The notes under the pieces were generated by a model. The model had not been told where the DNA came from, made no database searches, and saw nothing but the letters and a program-made list of their open reading frames with translations. Source: DATARH01 sp036273175 (lineage in GTDB: Bacteria > Pseudomonadota > Alphaproteobacteria > ATCC43930 > CGMCC-115725). Taken from it: DNA of 8,227 nucleotides. The position numbers and the translations under genes are program-made. Shown here piece after piece: positions 1 through 5,899 of this stretch. The number at the start of each line of letters is the position of its first letter. The stretch's first letter is position 1. The stretch lies in contig DASUIE010000164.1 in assembly GCA_036273175.1 (NCBI GenBank), positions 1 through 8,227 of the forward strand, given 5' to 3'.

Positions 1-1
1 T

Positions 2-676
2 CTCGGCATCCAGCTCGGCACAACCTGGAGCCGGCTCAAATCGCCCGGCTCGCCGGCGGTGACCGGGTTTGGCGGCATCTCCGCCGAGCTCGACTACCAG
101 CTTTTCAAGAACGCCCCCCACGAAGCCACCGCGAGGGCCGGGATCAGCGCAACTTTCGGCCATACCGGTCGGGTTCAGGCACTCGGCGCGCCCGACTTCA
201 CGACCGTGTCGCCGGTGCTCAATCTCGGCAAGGGGTTTGGCGACCTCCCCGACCCGCTGACCTGGCTGAAGCCGATCGCGGTGACCGGCAGCTTCGGCTT
301 CGAAATCCCAACCAAGACCCGAAGCGACGGGGTGCTGAATTCGCATAGCGTCAATTACGGCCTCGCCTTCGAGTACAGCCTCGAATACCTGCAGCATTAC
401 GTGAAGGATATCGGGCTCGCGGCGCCGTTCGACCGCATGGTACCGCTGGTCGAGGTGTCGTTTTCGACCGCGCTCGACCGGGGCCAGGGCGGGCAGACCG
501 TCGGAACGGTCCAGCCGGGCATCATCTGGTCCGGGCAGTACGTGCAGATCGGCGCGGAGGCGATCATCCCGACGACCCGGCTCGCCGGACACGGCTACGG
601 CGCGATCGTGCAGTTCCATATGTATCTCGACGACATCTTTCCGGCGACGCTCGGCCGGCCGCTCTTCGGCGATTAG
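2..676 (+). CDS. Putative outer-membrane protein, C-terminal part (5' end outside window)
   Basis: This frame is open from the first full codon at position 2, with no stop before the TAG at 674-676, so the gene begins upstream and 224 C-terminal residues are visible. The GTG at 59 is an internal valine, not a convincing start. The sequence alternates polar and hydrophobic residues and has many Gly, Tyr and Thr, as in amphipathic beta strands. It has no helical membrane segments and no cytoplasmic enzyme motif. Recognisable stretches are LGKGFGDLP (visible residues about 75-83), a proline- and lysine-containing turn EIPTKTRSDG, the segment GAEAIIPTTR, and the C-terminal YLDDIFPATLGRPLFGD. From memory, proteins with this ending are hypothetical outer-membrane or transporter proteins found beside copC/copD. 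I infer a beta-barrel that passes or binds metal in the outer membrane. It lies 3 nt before copC, so it is very likely in the same operon. Family assignment is tentative. Confidence 0.6.
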   Translation, partial: LGIQLGTTWSRLKSPGSPAVTGFGGISAELDYQLFKNAPHEATARAGISATFGHTGRVQALGAPDFTTVSPVLNLGKGFGDLPDPLTWLKPIAVTGSFGFEIPTKTRSDGVLNSHSVNYGLAFEYSLEYLQHYVKDIGLAAPFDRMVPLVEVSFSTALDRGQGGQTVGTVQPGIIWSGQYVQIGAEAIIPTTRLAGHGYGAIVQFHMYLDDIFPATLGRPLFGD

Positions 677-679
677 GCG

Positions 680-1030
680 ATGCGCCGCCTGCTTGCCGCC
701 CTCGCGATCGCGCTGGCGCCGGCGACGGCGCTGGCGCACGCCTTTCTCGACCACGCCGTGCCGCCGGTCGGCGGCACGGTCGCGGCGCCGCGCGAGATCC
801 GCATCTTCTTCACCGAGGCCGTGGAGCCGGCCTTTTCGGGGATCGCGCTCGCCGGCGCCGACGGCAGGAAGATCGCGACGGCCGCCGCCGCACCCGACCC
901 GGCCGACCCGAAGGAACTCGTGCTGACCGTGCCGCCGCTCGCCGCCGGCACCTACACCGTGACCTGGCACGTCGTCTCGACCGACACCCACCGGACCGAA
1001 GGCCATTTCTCGTTCACGGTAAAGCCGTGA
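680..1030 (+). CDS. copC: CopC-family periplasmic copper-binding protein
   Basis: The product is 116 residues, the usual size for a single CopC domain. Residues 1-19 form a Sec signal peptide (Arg-rich start, Ala/Leu core) ending ALA, so cleavage leaves His20 as residue 1 of the mature protein. The C-terminal part carries STDTHRTEGHFSF, the CopC signature. Counted in the mature protein, the Cu(II) ligands of the family fall at His1 (His20), Asp83 (Asp102) and His85 (His104). There is no methionine after the initiator, so the Met-rich Cu(I) site of some plasmid-borne CopC proteins is missing and this should be a Cu(II)-only type. It is expected to bind Cu(II) in the periplasm and pass it to CopD, encoded immediately downstream with a 4-nt overlap. 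The ATG at 680 follows the preceding stop by 3 nt; its ribosome-binding site is weak, consistent with translational coupling. Confidence 0.92.
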   Translation: MRRLLAALAIALAPATALAHAFLDHAVPPVGGTVAAPREIRIFFTEAVEPAFSGIALAGADGRKIATAAAAPDPADPKELVLTVPPLAAGTYTVTWHVVSTDTHRTEGHFSFTVKP

Positions 1031-1881
1031 CGGTCGTCCTCCGCCTGATCCACTTCGCCGCGGCGATGGCGGCGTTCGGAACGGCGGCGTTCTGCCTCTA
1101 CGTGCCTGGCCACGACGCGGCGTTCGACCGTTGGCTCTCGCGGCTGATCCGTGCCGCTGCCGCGGTCGCGCTTGTGGCGGCAATCGCCCTCGTACCGGCG
1201 ACCGCGGCCGAGATGGCGGGCTCGACGGCGGCGGGGCTCGACCCGGCGACGCTGCGCACGGTGATCGCGGACACGGCGTTCGGTCATGTCTGGTGCTGGC
1301 ATCTCGGCTTCGCCGCCGCGCTGCTCGTCGCCGCGATCGGGCGGCCGGGCGCGCTCGTCCTGGCGCTGTCGGGCCTCAGTCTCGCGACCCTCGCCTTTAC
1401 CGGCCATGCGGCGATGATGGGCGGTCTCGCCGGGCTCGGCCACGAGATCAACCAGACCCTGCATCTGCTCGCCGCGGGCGCCTGGCTCGGCGGGCTGATG
1501 CCGCTCTACGCGCTGCTGCGGCGCACGTCGCCGGGCGATCCGACGATCTCCGAGGCCGTCGCCCATTTCTCGCAAATGGGCTATGCCGCGGTCGCGATCA
1601 TCGCGGTGACCGGGGTCATCAATTCCTGCCTGCTGGTCCACAGCTTCGCCGGCCTGACCGGAACCGCCTATGGCCGCCTGCTCGCGGTCAAGATCGCGCT
1701 CTACGGCATCATGGTCGCGATCGCGCTGGTCAACCGCCTGCGCCTGGCGCCGCGTCTCGCCCGGGGTCATGCCGTCTTGGCCCGCCGCGTCCTCGCCGAA
1801 CAGGCGCTTGGGCTCGCGATCCTGGCCGTCGTCAGCGTGCTCGGCACCTGGCCGCCCGCGGCGATGGGTCATGCGATGTAA
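1027..1881 (+). CDS. copD: CopD-family inner-membrane copper protein
   Basis: This is a 284-residue, very hydrophobic protein with about eight predicted membrane segments, including residues 4-26, 41-60, 90-104, 108-126, 141-164, 183-205, 217-236 and 258-274. It matches CopD domain patterns: His9 in the first helix (RLIHFAAAMAAFG), paired His87 and His92, GHAAMMGG with His127, His139 and His146 before the conserved AGAWLGGL, and late VKIALYGIMVAIALVNR followed by the LGTWPPA end. CopD is thought to take copper from CopC across the inner membrane, or to bind it there. The start is GTG at 1027, inside the copC stop (GTGA), indicating translational coupling. No cytochrome or caa3 assembly domain is fused to it. 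The family is clear; the direction of transport, and copper rather than another metal, are inferred from the family and from CopC. Confidence 0.9.
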   Translation: MTVVLRLIHFAAAMAAFGTAAFCLYVPGHDAAFDRWLSRLIRAAAAVALVAAIALVPATAAEMAGSTAAGLDPATLRTVIADTAFGHVWCWHLGFAAALLVAAIGRPGALVLALSGLSLATLAFTGHAAMMGGLAGLGHEINQTLHLLAAGAWLGGLMPLYALLRRTSPGDPTISEAVAHFSQMGYAAVAIIAVTGVINSCLLVHSFAGLTGTAYGRLLAVKIALYGIMVAIALVNRLRLAPRLARGHAVLARRVLAEQALGLAILAVVSVLGTWPPAAMGHAM

Positions 1882-1882
1882 G

Positions 1883-1899
1883 GCGGTTACGCAAACCGC
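1883..1899. promoter_or_regulatory. 17-nt palindrome before the Fur-type regulator, possible operator
   Basis: In the 52-nt gap between copD and the regulator gene, a perfect 6-bp inverted repeat GCGGTT-ACGCA-AACCGC begins 1 nt after the copD stop. It has no following T-run, so it does not look like an intrinsic terminator. Its size fits an operator for a dimeric repressor, and autoregulation is common among Fur/Zur proteins. It does not match the classical Fur or Zur box, which are AT-rich. A TTGCAA hexamer (1900-1905) directly abuts it and could be a -35 element. Assignment as an operator is inference. Confidence 0.35.
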
Positions 1900-1927
1900 T
1901 TGCAAATTCCAGCCGGCCCGCTACTGA
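1900..1927 (+). promoter_or_regulatory. Weak candidate promoter for the regulator gene
   Basis: TTGCAA at 1900-1905 resembles a -35 hexamer. TACTGA at 1922-1927, 16 nt away, is a poor -10. If used, transcription would begin at or near the ATG at 1934, giving a leaderless mRNA, which would fit the poor ribosome-binding site there. The elements are weak in GC-rich DNA, so the gene may depend only on read-through from the copC-copD operon. Confidence 0.2.
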
Positions 1928-1933
1928 TCGGGA

Positions 1934-2323
1934 ATGGCGCGCAAACCCCTGATCTCCGCGGCGATGATCGAGCTGATGGCGCGGCGCGAGCACCATGCCT
2001 GGACCCTCGAGGATTTGCAGGCGGGGCTCTCCGCGGCCGGCACGTCGCCCAATTTCTCCACCGTGTTCCGAGCGGCCGAAAAGCTCGTCGCCGACGGGAC
2101 CGCCCGCAAGCTGCTGCTCGATGACGGCCGCGCGCGATTCGAGCTCGCCGGCACCCACCACGACCATCTGCACTGCGTCGAATGCGACGAGCTGGTTCCG
2201 GTGCCTTGCGTGATTGCCGGGGCGCAGTCGAGCGCGCTCGAAGCCGAGACCGGCGTCGCGATCAGCGAGCACCACATCGTCTTCAGCGGCCTGTGCCAAA
2301 GTTGCTCGGGGCGCCGGGAATGA
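1934..2323 (+). CDS. Fur-superfamily metal-dependent transcriptional regulator (Zur/Nur-like)
   Basis: The product is 129 residues, slightly short for Fur (about 140). The N-terminal winged helix (about 5-72) includes SPNFSTVFRAAEKLVADG, matching the Fur recognition-helix pattern (usually S..TVYR.L..L). The C-terminal half has the metal-binding signature THHDHLHCVECDELVPV (His75, His76, His78, His80) and two CxxC pairs, Cys81/Cys84 and Cys121/Cys124, which form the structural zinc site. His113 and His114 may also bind metal. An in-frame TGA at 1925-1927 makes the ATG at 1934 the natural start. The protein should repress target genes when loaded with its metal. Which metal (Fe, Zn, Ni, Co or Mn) cannot be read from the sequence; the neighbours point to zinc, nickel or cobalt, and the two CxxC pairs are typical of Zur but not exclusive to it. 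Likely targets are its own operon and perhaps the cbtB operon. The downstream permease gene starts within its stop codon. Confidence 0.88.
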   Translation: MARKPLISAAMIELMARREHHAWTLEDLQAGLSAAGTSPNFSTVFRAAEKLVADGTARKLLLDDGRARFELAGTHHDHLHCVECDELVPVPCVIAGAQSSALEAETGVAISEHHIVFSGLCQSCSGRRE

Positions 2324-3150
2324 TCGATTTGTGGAACCCGGGCCATGTCAGCCTCGGGCTCGACGTGCTGACCGCCTTTCTGCTCGGGCTCGTCCATGGC
2401 GTCACGCCGGACGAGCATACCTGGCCGATTACCTTCAGCTACGCGGTCGGCGGCTATTCGACGCGCAGCGGGCTGCGGGCGGGACTGATCTTCTCGGCCG
2501 CCTTCACCGTGCAGCAAGCGCTGGCCGGCGAGCTTGCCTATCTCGGCTTTACCGCGTGGTTCACCTTCGACGGGGTCGAGGACGTCACCTACCTGATCGT
2601 CGGCGCGGTGATGGCGATAGCCGGCCTGTTTATCGTGCGGCGCGGGTTTCTGCACAGCCACCGCTTCGGCCTCGGCGAGCTGCGCGACATGAAGCCGTGG
2701 ATGCCGGCGGTGCACGGCTTTATCGCCGGCTGGGGATTCGATGCCTTCTCGACGATCATCTATACGGTGCTGTCGCCGGCGATGCCGTCGCCGGCGGTCG
2801 CGTGGATGCCCGGCACCGCGTTTGGGCTGGGGACCCTCTGCGTCCAGGCGGGGGCCGGCGCCGCCTTCGGCTTGTGGGCGGCGCGTCGCGGGCTGCCGGC
2901 GAGCGCGGTGCGCGAGATCGGGCTGCTCGCCGCCAGCCGTACGCTCCTTTGGGGCGGCTGCGCCTTTATCGGGCTGGCGCTGTTCGATTTCGCCTTCCCG
3001 AGCCTCGCCGATATCGGGTTTAGCACCGGGCTCCAATACAAGCTCGGCCTGCCCGTGCTGGTGACGATCTTCGTCGTCGCCGGGGTCGGGATGACGAGCC
3101 TGGTAACCTCGACCTACGCGGCGCGCCGCCAGGCCGTGGAGACGCGATAG
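2320..3150 (+). CDS. NiCoT-superfamily-like metal permease with HX4DXH motif
   Basis: I chose the ATG at 2320, which overlaps the regulator stop as ATGA; the open frame extends further upstream but only antiparallel to no recognisable domain, inside the regulator gene. The product is 276 residues with about six membrane segments (about 12-28, 52-74, 88-107, 132-152, 165-187, 205-225, 243-265). Near the N-terminus it has LGLVHGVTPDEHTWP (His26, Asp31, His33), resembling the HX4DH metal motif of nickel/cobalt permeases but with one extra residue. A second half begins AVHGFIAGWGFDAFST (His132, Asp141), resembling the GFD motif of those permeases and suggesting an internal repeat. A soluble loop contains HSHRFG (113-118). 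I infer transport of a divalent metal, uptake or efflux unknown. Its regulator neighbour suggests metal-controlled expression. Its last 37 nt overlap the convergent permease gene on the other strand. It is not one of the well-known named transporters as far as I can tell. Confidence 0.75.
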   Translation: MIDLWNPGHVSLGLDVLTAFLLGLVHGVTPDEHTWPITFSYAVGGYSTRSGLRAGLIFSAAFTVQQALAGELAYLGFTAWFTFDGVEDVTYLIVGAVMAIAGLFIVRRGFLHSHRFGLGELRDMKPWMPAVHGFIAGWGFDAFSTIIYTVLSPAMPSPAVAWMPGTAFGLGTLCVQAGAGAAFGLWAARRGLPASAVREIGLLAASRTLLWGGCAFIGLALFDFAFPSLADIGFSTGLQYKLGLPVLVTIFVVAGVGMTSLVTSTYAARRQAVETR

Positions 3151-4076
3151 ACCACCAGCGAGACCAGCCAGCTCGCCATGAACAGCGCGACGATCGCGTA
3201 GCCGAGGTGGTCCCACACCCCGGCCGGGAGCCCGACGCCGCCGACGAGCCCGAGCACCTCAATGCCGCCCACCGCCACCGCAACGACCACCGAGACGCCG
3301 GTGATCGTGAGGTTGTAGTAGAGCTTGCGAACCGGGTTGACGAAGACCCAGCCATACACGCCGAGCATCATCACCCCATCGGTCGTATCGACCAGCGACA
3401 TTCCGGCAGTGAACAACGCCGGGAAGACCAGGATCGCCCAGATCGACAGCCCCTTGACCGCCCCGGCGGCGGATATCCCGAGGAGGCCGATCTCGGTCGC
3501 GGTATCGAAGCCGAGTCCGAACAGGAGCCCCAGCGGGTACATATGCCAGCTTTTCGAGACCAGCCGGAACAGCCGGCCAAAGACCCGCCCGAGCAGCCCG
3601 CGCCGGACGAGGATGGTTTCGATCTCGTCGTCGCGGACCCTCTTGCGGCGAAACAGCCGGTAGATGCTGACCAGCACCGCGATGTTGATCAGCGCGATGG
3701 CGAAGAGGAACAGCGCCGAGACCGCCGTCCCGACGACGCCGCCGGCCTCGATCAGCTCGGGATAGCAGTCCTGCAGCGATTCGGCGCCGAGCGCGACCGC
3801 GACCGACGCGACGATCACCACGGTCGAATGCCCGAGCGCGAAGAAGAAGCCGACCGCGACGGGCCGTTTCCCCTCCTGCATCAGCTTGCGGGTGACGTTG
3901 TCGATCGCCGCGATGTGGTCGGCGTCGACCGCGTGGCGCAACCCGAAGCCGTAAGCAAGGAGCGCCGTGCCAAGCAGCGCTACGTTGCCGTGGAACAGGC
4001 TCCACCCCCAGCCCCAGGCCAAAAGATTGGCGGCTGCGAGAATGGCGTAGAGCGCGCCGAGCCTGCGCCAGTTCAT
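3114..4076 (-). CDS. Nickel/cobalt transporter (NiCoT family)
   Basis: This 320-residue protein carries all the NiCoT signatures: RHAVDADHIAAIDNVTRK in the second helix (His48, Asp53, His54, the HX4DH metal-selectivity motif), GFFFALGHST (76-85), LGFDTATEI (188-196) and GMSLVDTTDG (225-234). About eight membrane helices and a charged cytoplasmic loop (about 141-176) match the family length of roughly 300-370 residues. NiCoT permeases import Ni2+ and/or Co2+ with high affinity for urease, hydrogenase or cobalamin. The CbtA/CbtB neighbours favour cobalt, but substrate preference cannot be read from the motif alone. The ATG at 4076-4074 overlaps the cbtA stop as ATGA; longer in-frame versions would run through cbtA and are not credible. 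The 3' end overlaps the convergent permease gene by 37 nt, with no terminator between. Equivalent names are hoxN, nixA or hupN. Confidence 0.93.
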   Translation of the reverse strand: MNWRRLGALYAILAAANLLAWGWGWSLFHGNVALLGTALLAYGFGLRHAVDADHIAAIDNVTRKLMQEGKRPVAVGFFFALGHSTVVIVASVAVALGAESLQDCYPELIEAGGVVGTAVSALFLFAIALINIAVLVSIYRLFRRKRVRDDEIETILVRRGLLGRVFGRLFRLVSKSWHMYPLGLLFGLGFDTATEIGLLGISAAGAVKGLSIWAILVFPALFTAGMSLVDTTDGVMMLGVYGWVFVNPVRKLYYNLTITGVSVVVAVAVGGIEVLGLVGGVGLPAGVWDHLGYAIVALFMASWLVSLVVYRVSTAWRRAA

Positions 4077-4810
4077 GCGGGAGAGCGGACCCGGCGGCCG
4101 GTGCTGGCGAGCGCCCTCTCCGCAAGGGTGCCGAACACCAACCCGAGCGATCCCCACAGCACCAGCTGCATCCCCAACGCGGCCACGCGAAACCGCCACA
4201 ACACGACCGCCGGGAAGTTCTCGGGCACTTCGTCGACTGTCGGGAGGAGCAAGGCGGCGAACCCAGTGACGGCGACAAAGACCGCTCCCGCGACCAGAGC
4301 CGCGTTCCACCCGCCGAGGCGCGGCCGAAACCGGGCGAAAGCCAGCACGGCCAAGACCAGCGCCGACAGCGAGACCGCGATCATCTCGAAATAGAGGGCG
4401 GTGCGCTCGCCGATCGTGCCGGGCTCGCCGATCGACGGCGGGTTCGCCGGATATTTGAGCTGGGGCGCCAGCACGATCGCGACAAAGCCGAGCCCCGCCA
4501 GCAGCAAGGCGAGCTCGCGTGGCGAGGCCGGTCCGCCACGCCCATGGGCGAAAGCGAAAACCAGCGCGAAGATGCCGCCCAGCCCGACCCCGTACACGAT
4601 GCCCGCCGTCGCCAGCCCGATCGTGCTCTGCACGCCGCGGCTCACCGGCTCGGGCTCCGCCGTCATGCCGTGATCGGCATGGTGTTCGGCCGCTTCGAAA
4701 GCGATCGCCCGGACGAGTGGCTCCTCGCCGAAAATCTCGGCGAAGCCGACCGACAGGAGGCCGGCCAGCAACCCGGCAATCATGCCGCGGATCAGCAGCG
4801 CCCGAACCAT
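4073..4810 (-). CDS. cbtA: CbtA-family cobalt transporter subunit
   Basis: This 245-residue membrane protein has about five helices (8-25, 62-88, 99-116, 140-160, 168-190, with another near 208-228). It matches the CbtA family: RGMIAGLLAGL at the N-terminus, a His-rich external loop EHHADHG (42-48), SRGVQSTIGLATAGIVYG (57-74), the conserved LAPQLKYPANPPSIGEPGT (114-132), and LPTVDEVPENFPAVVLWRF (189-207). CbtA together with CbtB is predicted to import cobalt and is usually linked to cobalamin genes, mostly in proteobacteria; the evidence for this is largely comparative genomics. The gene follows cbtB by 10 nt, overlaps the NiCoT gene, and is presumably co-transcribed. Start ATG at 4810-4808. 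The protein is complete with no missing conserved block. Confidence 0.93.
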   Translation of the reverse strand: MVRALLIRGMIAGLLAGLLSVGFAEIFGEEPLVRAIAFEAAEHHADHGMTAEPEPVSRGVQSTIGLATAGIVYGVGLGGIFALVFAFAHGRGGPASPRELALLLAGLGFVAIVLAPQLKYPANPPSIGEPGTIGERTALYFEMIAVSLSALVLAVLAFARFRPRLGGWNAALVAGAVFVAVTGFAALLLPTVDEVPENFPAVVLWRFRVAALGMQLVLWGSLGLVFGTLAERALASTGRRVRSPA

Positions 4811-4820
4811 CGCCGCCGCC

Positions 4821-5039
4821 TCAGTGGCAGGGAAAGCCGAGGAGATGCCGACCGTCGTGCACGAACTCGTGGATGTATGTGCCGGAAAACACCGCGGTCG
4901 CGCCTTGCTCGGCGCCGACGAAATAGATCAGCAGCAGCCCGATCACGCCGCCGAAGACGGCCCAGGGCAGCAGCTCGCGCAGCGGAATCGGACGGGGCAG
5001 CCCGTCGGCGATCGTCGAAACGGAAATTCCCTCGGCCAT
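4821..5039 (-). CDS. cbtB: CbtB-family cobalt transporter subunit
   Basis: This 72-residue protein has one membrane helix (about 24-43) and the characteristic C-terminal histidine motif: His57, His61, His65 and His72 in a region ending HDGRHLLGFPCH. This small one-helix protein with a metal-binding tail is the typical CbtB partner of CbtA. I chose ATG at 5039-5037 because a strong GGGGGA Shine-Dalgarno lies about 6 nt upstream. The GTG at 5054 is in frame but would put that site inside the gene. The gene is first in the cbtB-cbtA-NiCoT operon. A cobalamin riboswitch usually precedes cbtB, but none was seen here. Confidence 0.92.
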   Translation of the reverse strand: MAEGISVSTIADGLPRPIPLRELLPWAVFGGVIGLLLIYFVGAEQGATAVFSGTYIHEFVHDGRHLLGFPCH

Positions 5040-5044
5040 CGCAA

Positions 5045-5050
5045 TCCCCC
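5045..5050 (-). promoter_or_regulatory. Ribosome-binding site of cbtB
   Basis: GGGGGA-type purine run on the minus strand just upstream of the ATG at 5039. It supports the ATG as start rather than the in-frame GTG at 5054. Confidence 0.5.
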
Positions 5051-5067
5051 GCACCCTCGGTCACCGC

Positions 5068-5097
5068 AAGGTAGGAAACCGCCTCGTCACGTGTCAA
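5068..5097 (-). promoter_or_regulatory. Candidate sigma70 promoter of the cbtB-cbtA-permease operon
   Basis: On the minus strand, a perfect TTGACA -35 hexamer (plus-strand 5092-5097) is followed after 18 nt by TACCTT (5068-5073), a fair -10 (matches T, A and final T). Transcription would start around 5061, leaving about a 20-nt leader before the cbtB ATG. The 18-nt spacer contains AGGCGGTT (plus-strand AACCGCCT, 5077-5084), also present in the palindrome at 1881-1888. The perfect -35 is moderately convincing; the -10 is weak. Confidence 0.45.
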
Positions 5098-5179
5098 TCG
5101 CCGATGGCTTCACGCGAAAATGACCCCTGGCGCTGGCAAATTCCTGGTCTTGGCATGGTTGCAACGCCACAGTGCCGAA

Positions 5180-5899
5180 ATGCCACAAGAGACCCCGCGC
5201 GCCTTTTCCTGCCGCCGGCTGATCCCGCTGGCGCTGCTGCTGCTCGGCGGCGCGCTCTTTATCGCGGTGGGCGGGCGGCGTTATCTGAGCTTCGAGGCGC
5301 TGGCGGCCAAGCACGACTGGGCCTGTGCGCTGGTATCGGCGCGCCCGGTGGTCACCGCGATCTGCTTTATCGGCACTTATGCCGGGCTTGCCGCGCTCTC
5401 GGTTCCGGGCGCGGCCCTGCTGACGATCGTCGGCGGCGTGCTGTTCGGGGCCTGGTTCGGCGCCGGATACTCGGTCTTTGCCGCGACGATCGGCGCGACG
5501 ATCGTGTTCGTCGCGGCCCGAGCGGGATTCGCGGGCCTTTTGACCGATGCCGGGCCGCAGCTGCGCCGTCTCGAGGCCGGCTTCCACAAGCATGCGTTGA
5601 ACTATCTGCTGGTGTTACGGCTGGTACCGGCCTTTCCGTTCTGGCTCGTCAATCTTGTCGCCGGCGCCACCGGGATGCGGCTGCCGACCTACCTCCTGGG
5701 GACGTTCTTCGGGATGATGCCCGCTGCGTTCGTCTATGCCAGCCTGGGCAGCGGCCTCGGCAGCGTCATCGCCGAGGGGCGCCGGCCGGATTTCCATGTC
5801 CTGTCGCGGCCGCAAATCCTGCTGCCGATCGTCGGCCTCGCCCTGCTGGCGCTGATGCCGGTGTTCCTCCGCCGCTGGCGCGAAGCGCGAGAGCGATGA
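5180..5899 (+). CDS. TVP38/TMEM64 (DedA-superfamily) membrane protein
   Basis: From the ATG at 5180 the product is 239 residues with about six membrane or re-entrant segments (15-31, 58-80, 92-115, 140-164, 170-188, 212-230). Family marks are visible: LSVPGAALLTIVGGVLFG (73-90), GATIVFVAAR (105-114), the RLVPAFPFWLVNLVAG block (147-162) and FGMMPAAFVYASLG (177-190). The family sits in the inner membrane and includes proton-dependent or lipid-scrambling DedA-like proteins; its exact role here is unknown. The start is uncertain: an in-frame ATG at 5120 would add 20 residues, and neither has a clear ribosome-binding site. I favour 5180 because the extra residues are polar and unlike family N-termini. 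The 4-nt overlap with the following FAD oxidoreductase argues they work together; the same two domains are fused in some other bacteria, as I recall. It diverges from cbtB across a 140-bp intergenic region. Confidence 0.85.
   Translation: MPQETPRAFSCRRLIPLALLLLGGALFIAVGGRRYLSFEALAAKHDWACALVSARPVVTAICFIGTYAGLAALSVPGAALLTIVGGVLFGAWFGAGYSVFAATIGATIVFVAARAGFAGLLTDAGPQLRRLEAGFHKHALNYLLVLRLVPAFPFWLVNLVAGATGMRLPTYLLGTFFGMMPAAFVYASLGSGLGSVIAEGRRPDFHVLSRPQILLPIVGLALLALMPVFLRRWREARER

Noticed and set aside
952..1905. 317-codon open frame on the minus strand
   Set aside because: It is antisense to copC and copD and has shadow-frame composition.
2773..2802. Two tandem 15-nt imperfect repeats (TCGCCGGCG...)
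   Set aside because: They encode a short Ser-Pro-Ala loop in the permease and look like local GC-rich codon repetition.
1921..3216. 431-codon open frame on the minus strand
   Set aside because: It is antisense to the Fur-type regulator and permease, both with clear family motifs; composition is Arg/Gly/Asp-rich and meaningless.
3207..4394. 395-codon open frame on the plus strand
   Set aside because: It is antisense to the NiCoT and cbtA genes, whose conserved motifs are unmistakable; no hydrophobic core or domain.
5150..5163. TTGGCATGGTTGCA resembling a sigma54 (-24/-12) promoter
   Set aside because: The GG and GC elements are 3 nt too close compared with the fixed sigma54 spacing.
4990..5180. 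Cobalamin riboswitch upstream of cbtB
   Set aside because: Expected from the family, but no B12 box or other conserved core was found on the minus strand by eye, and there is little room between the genes.
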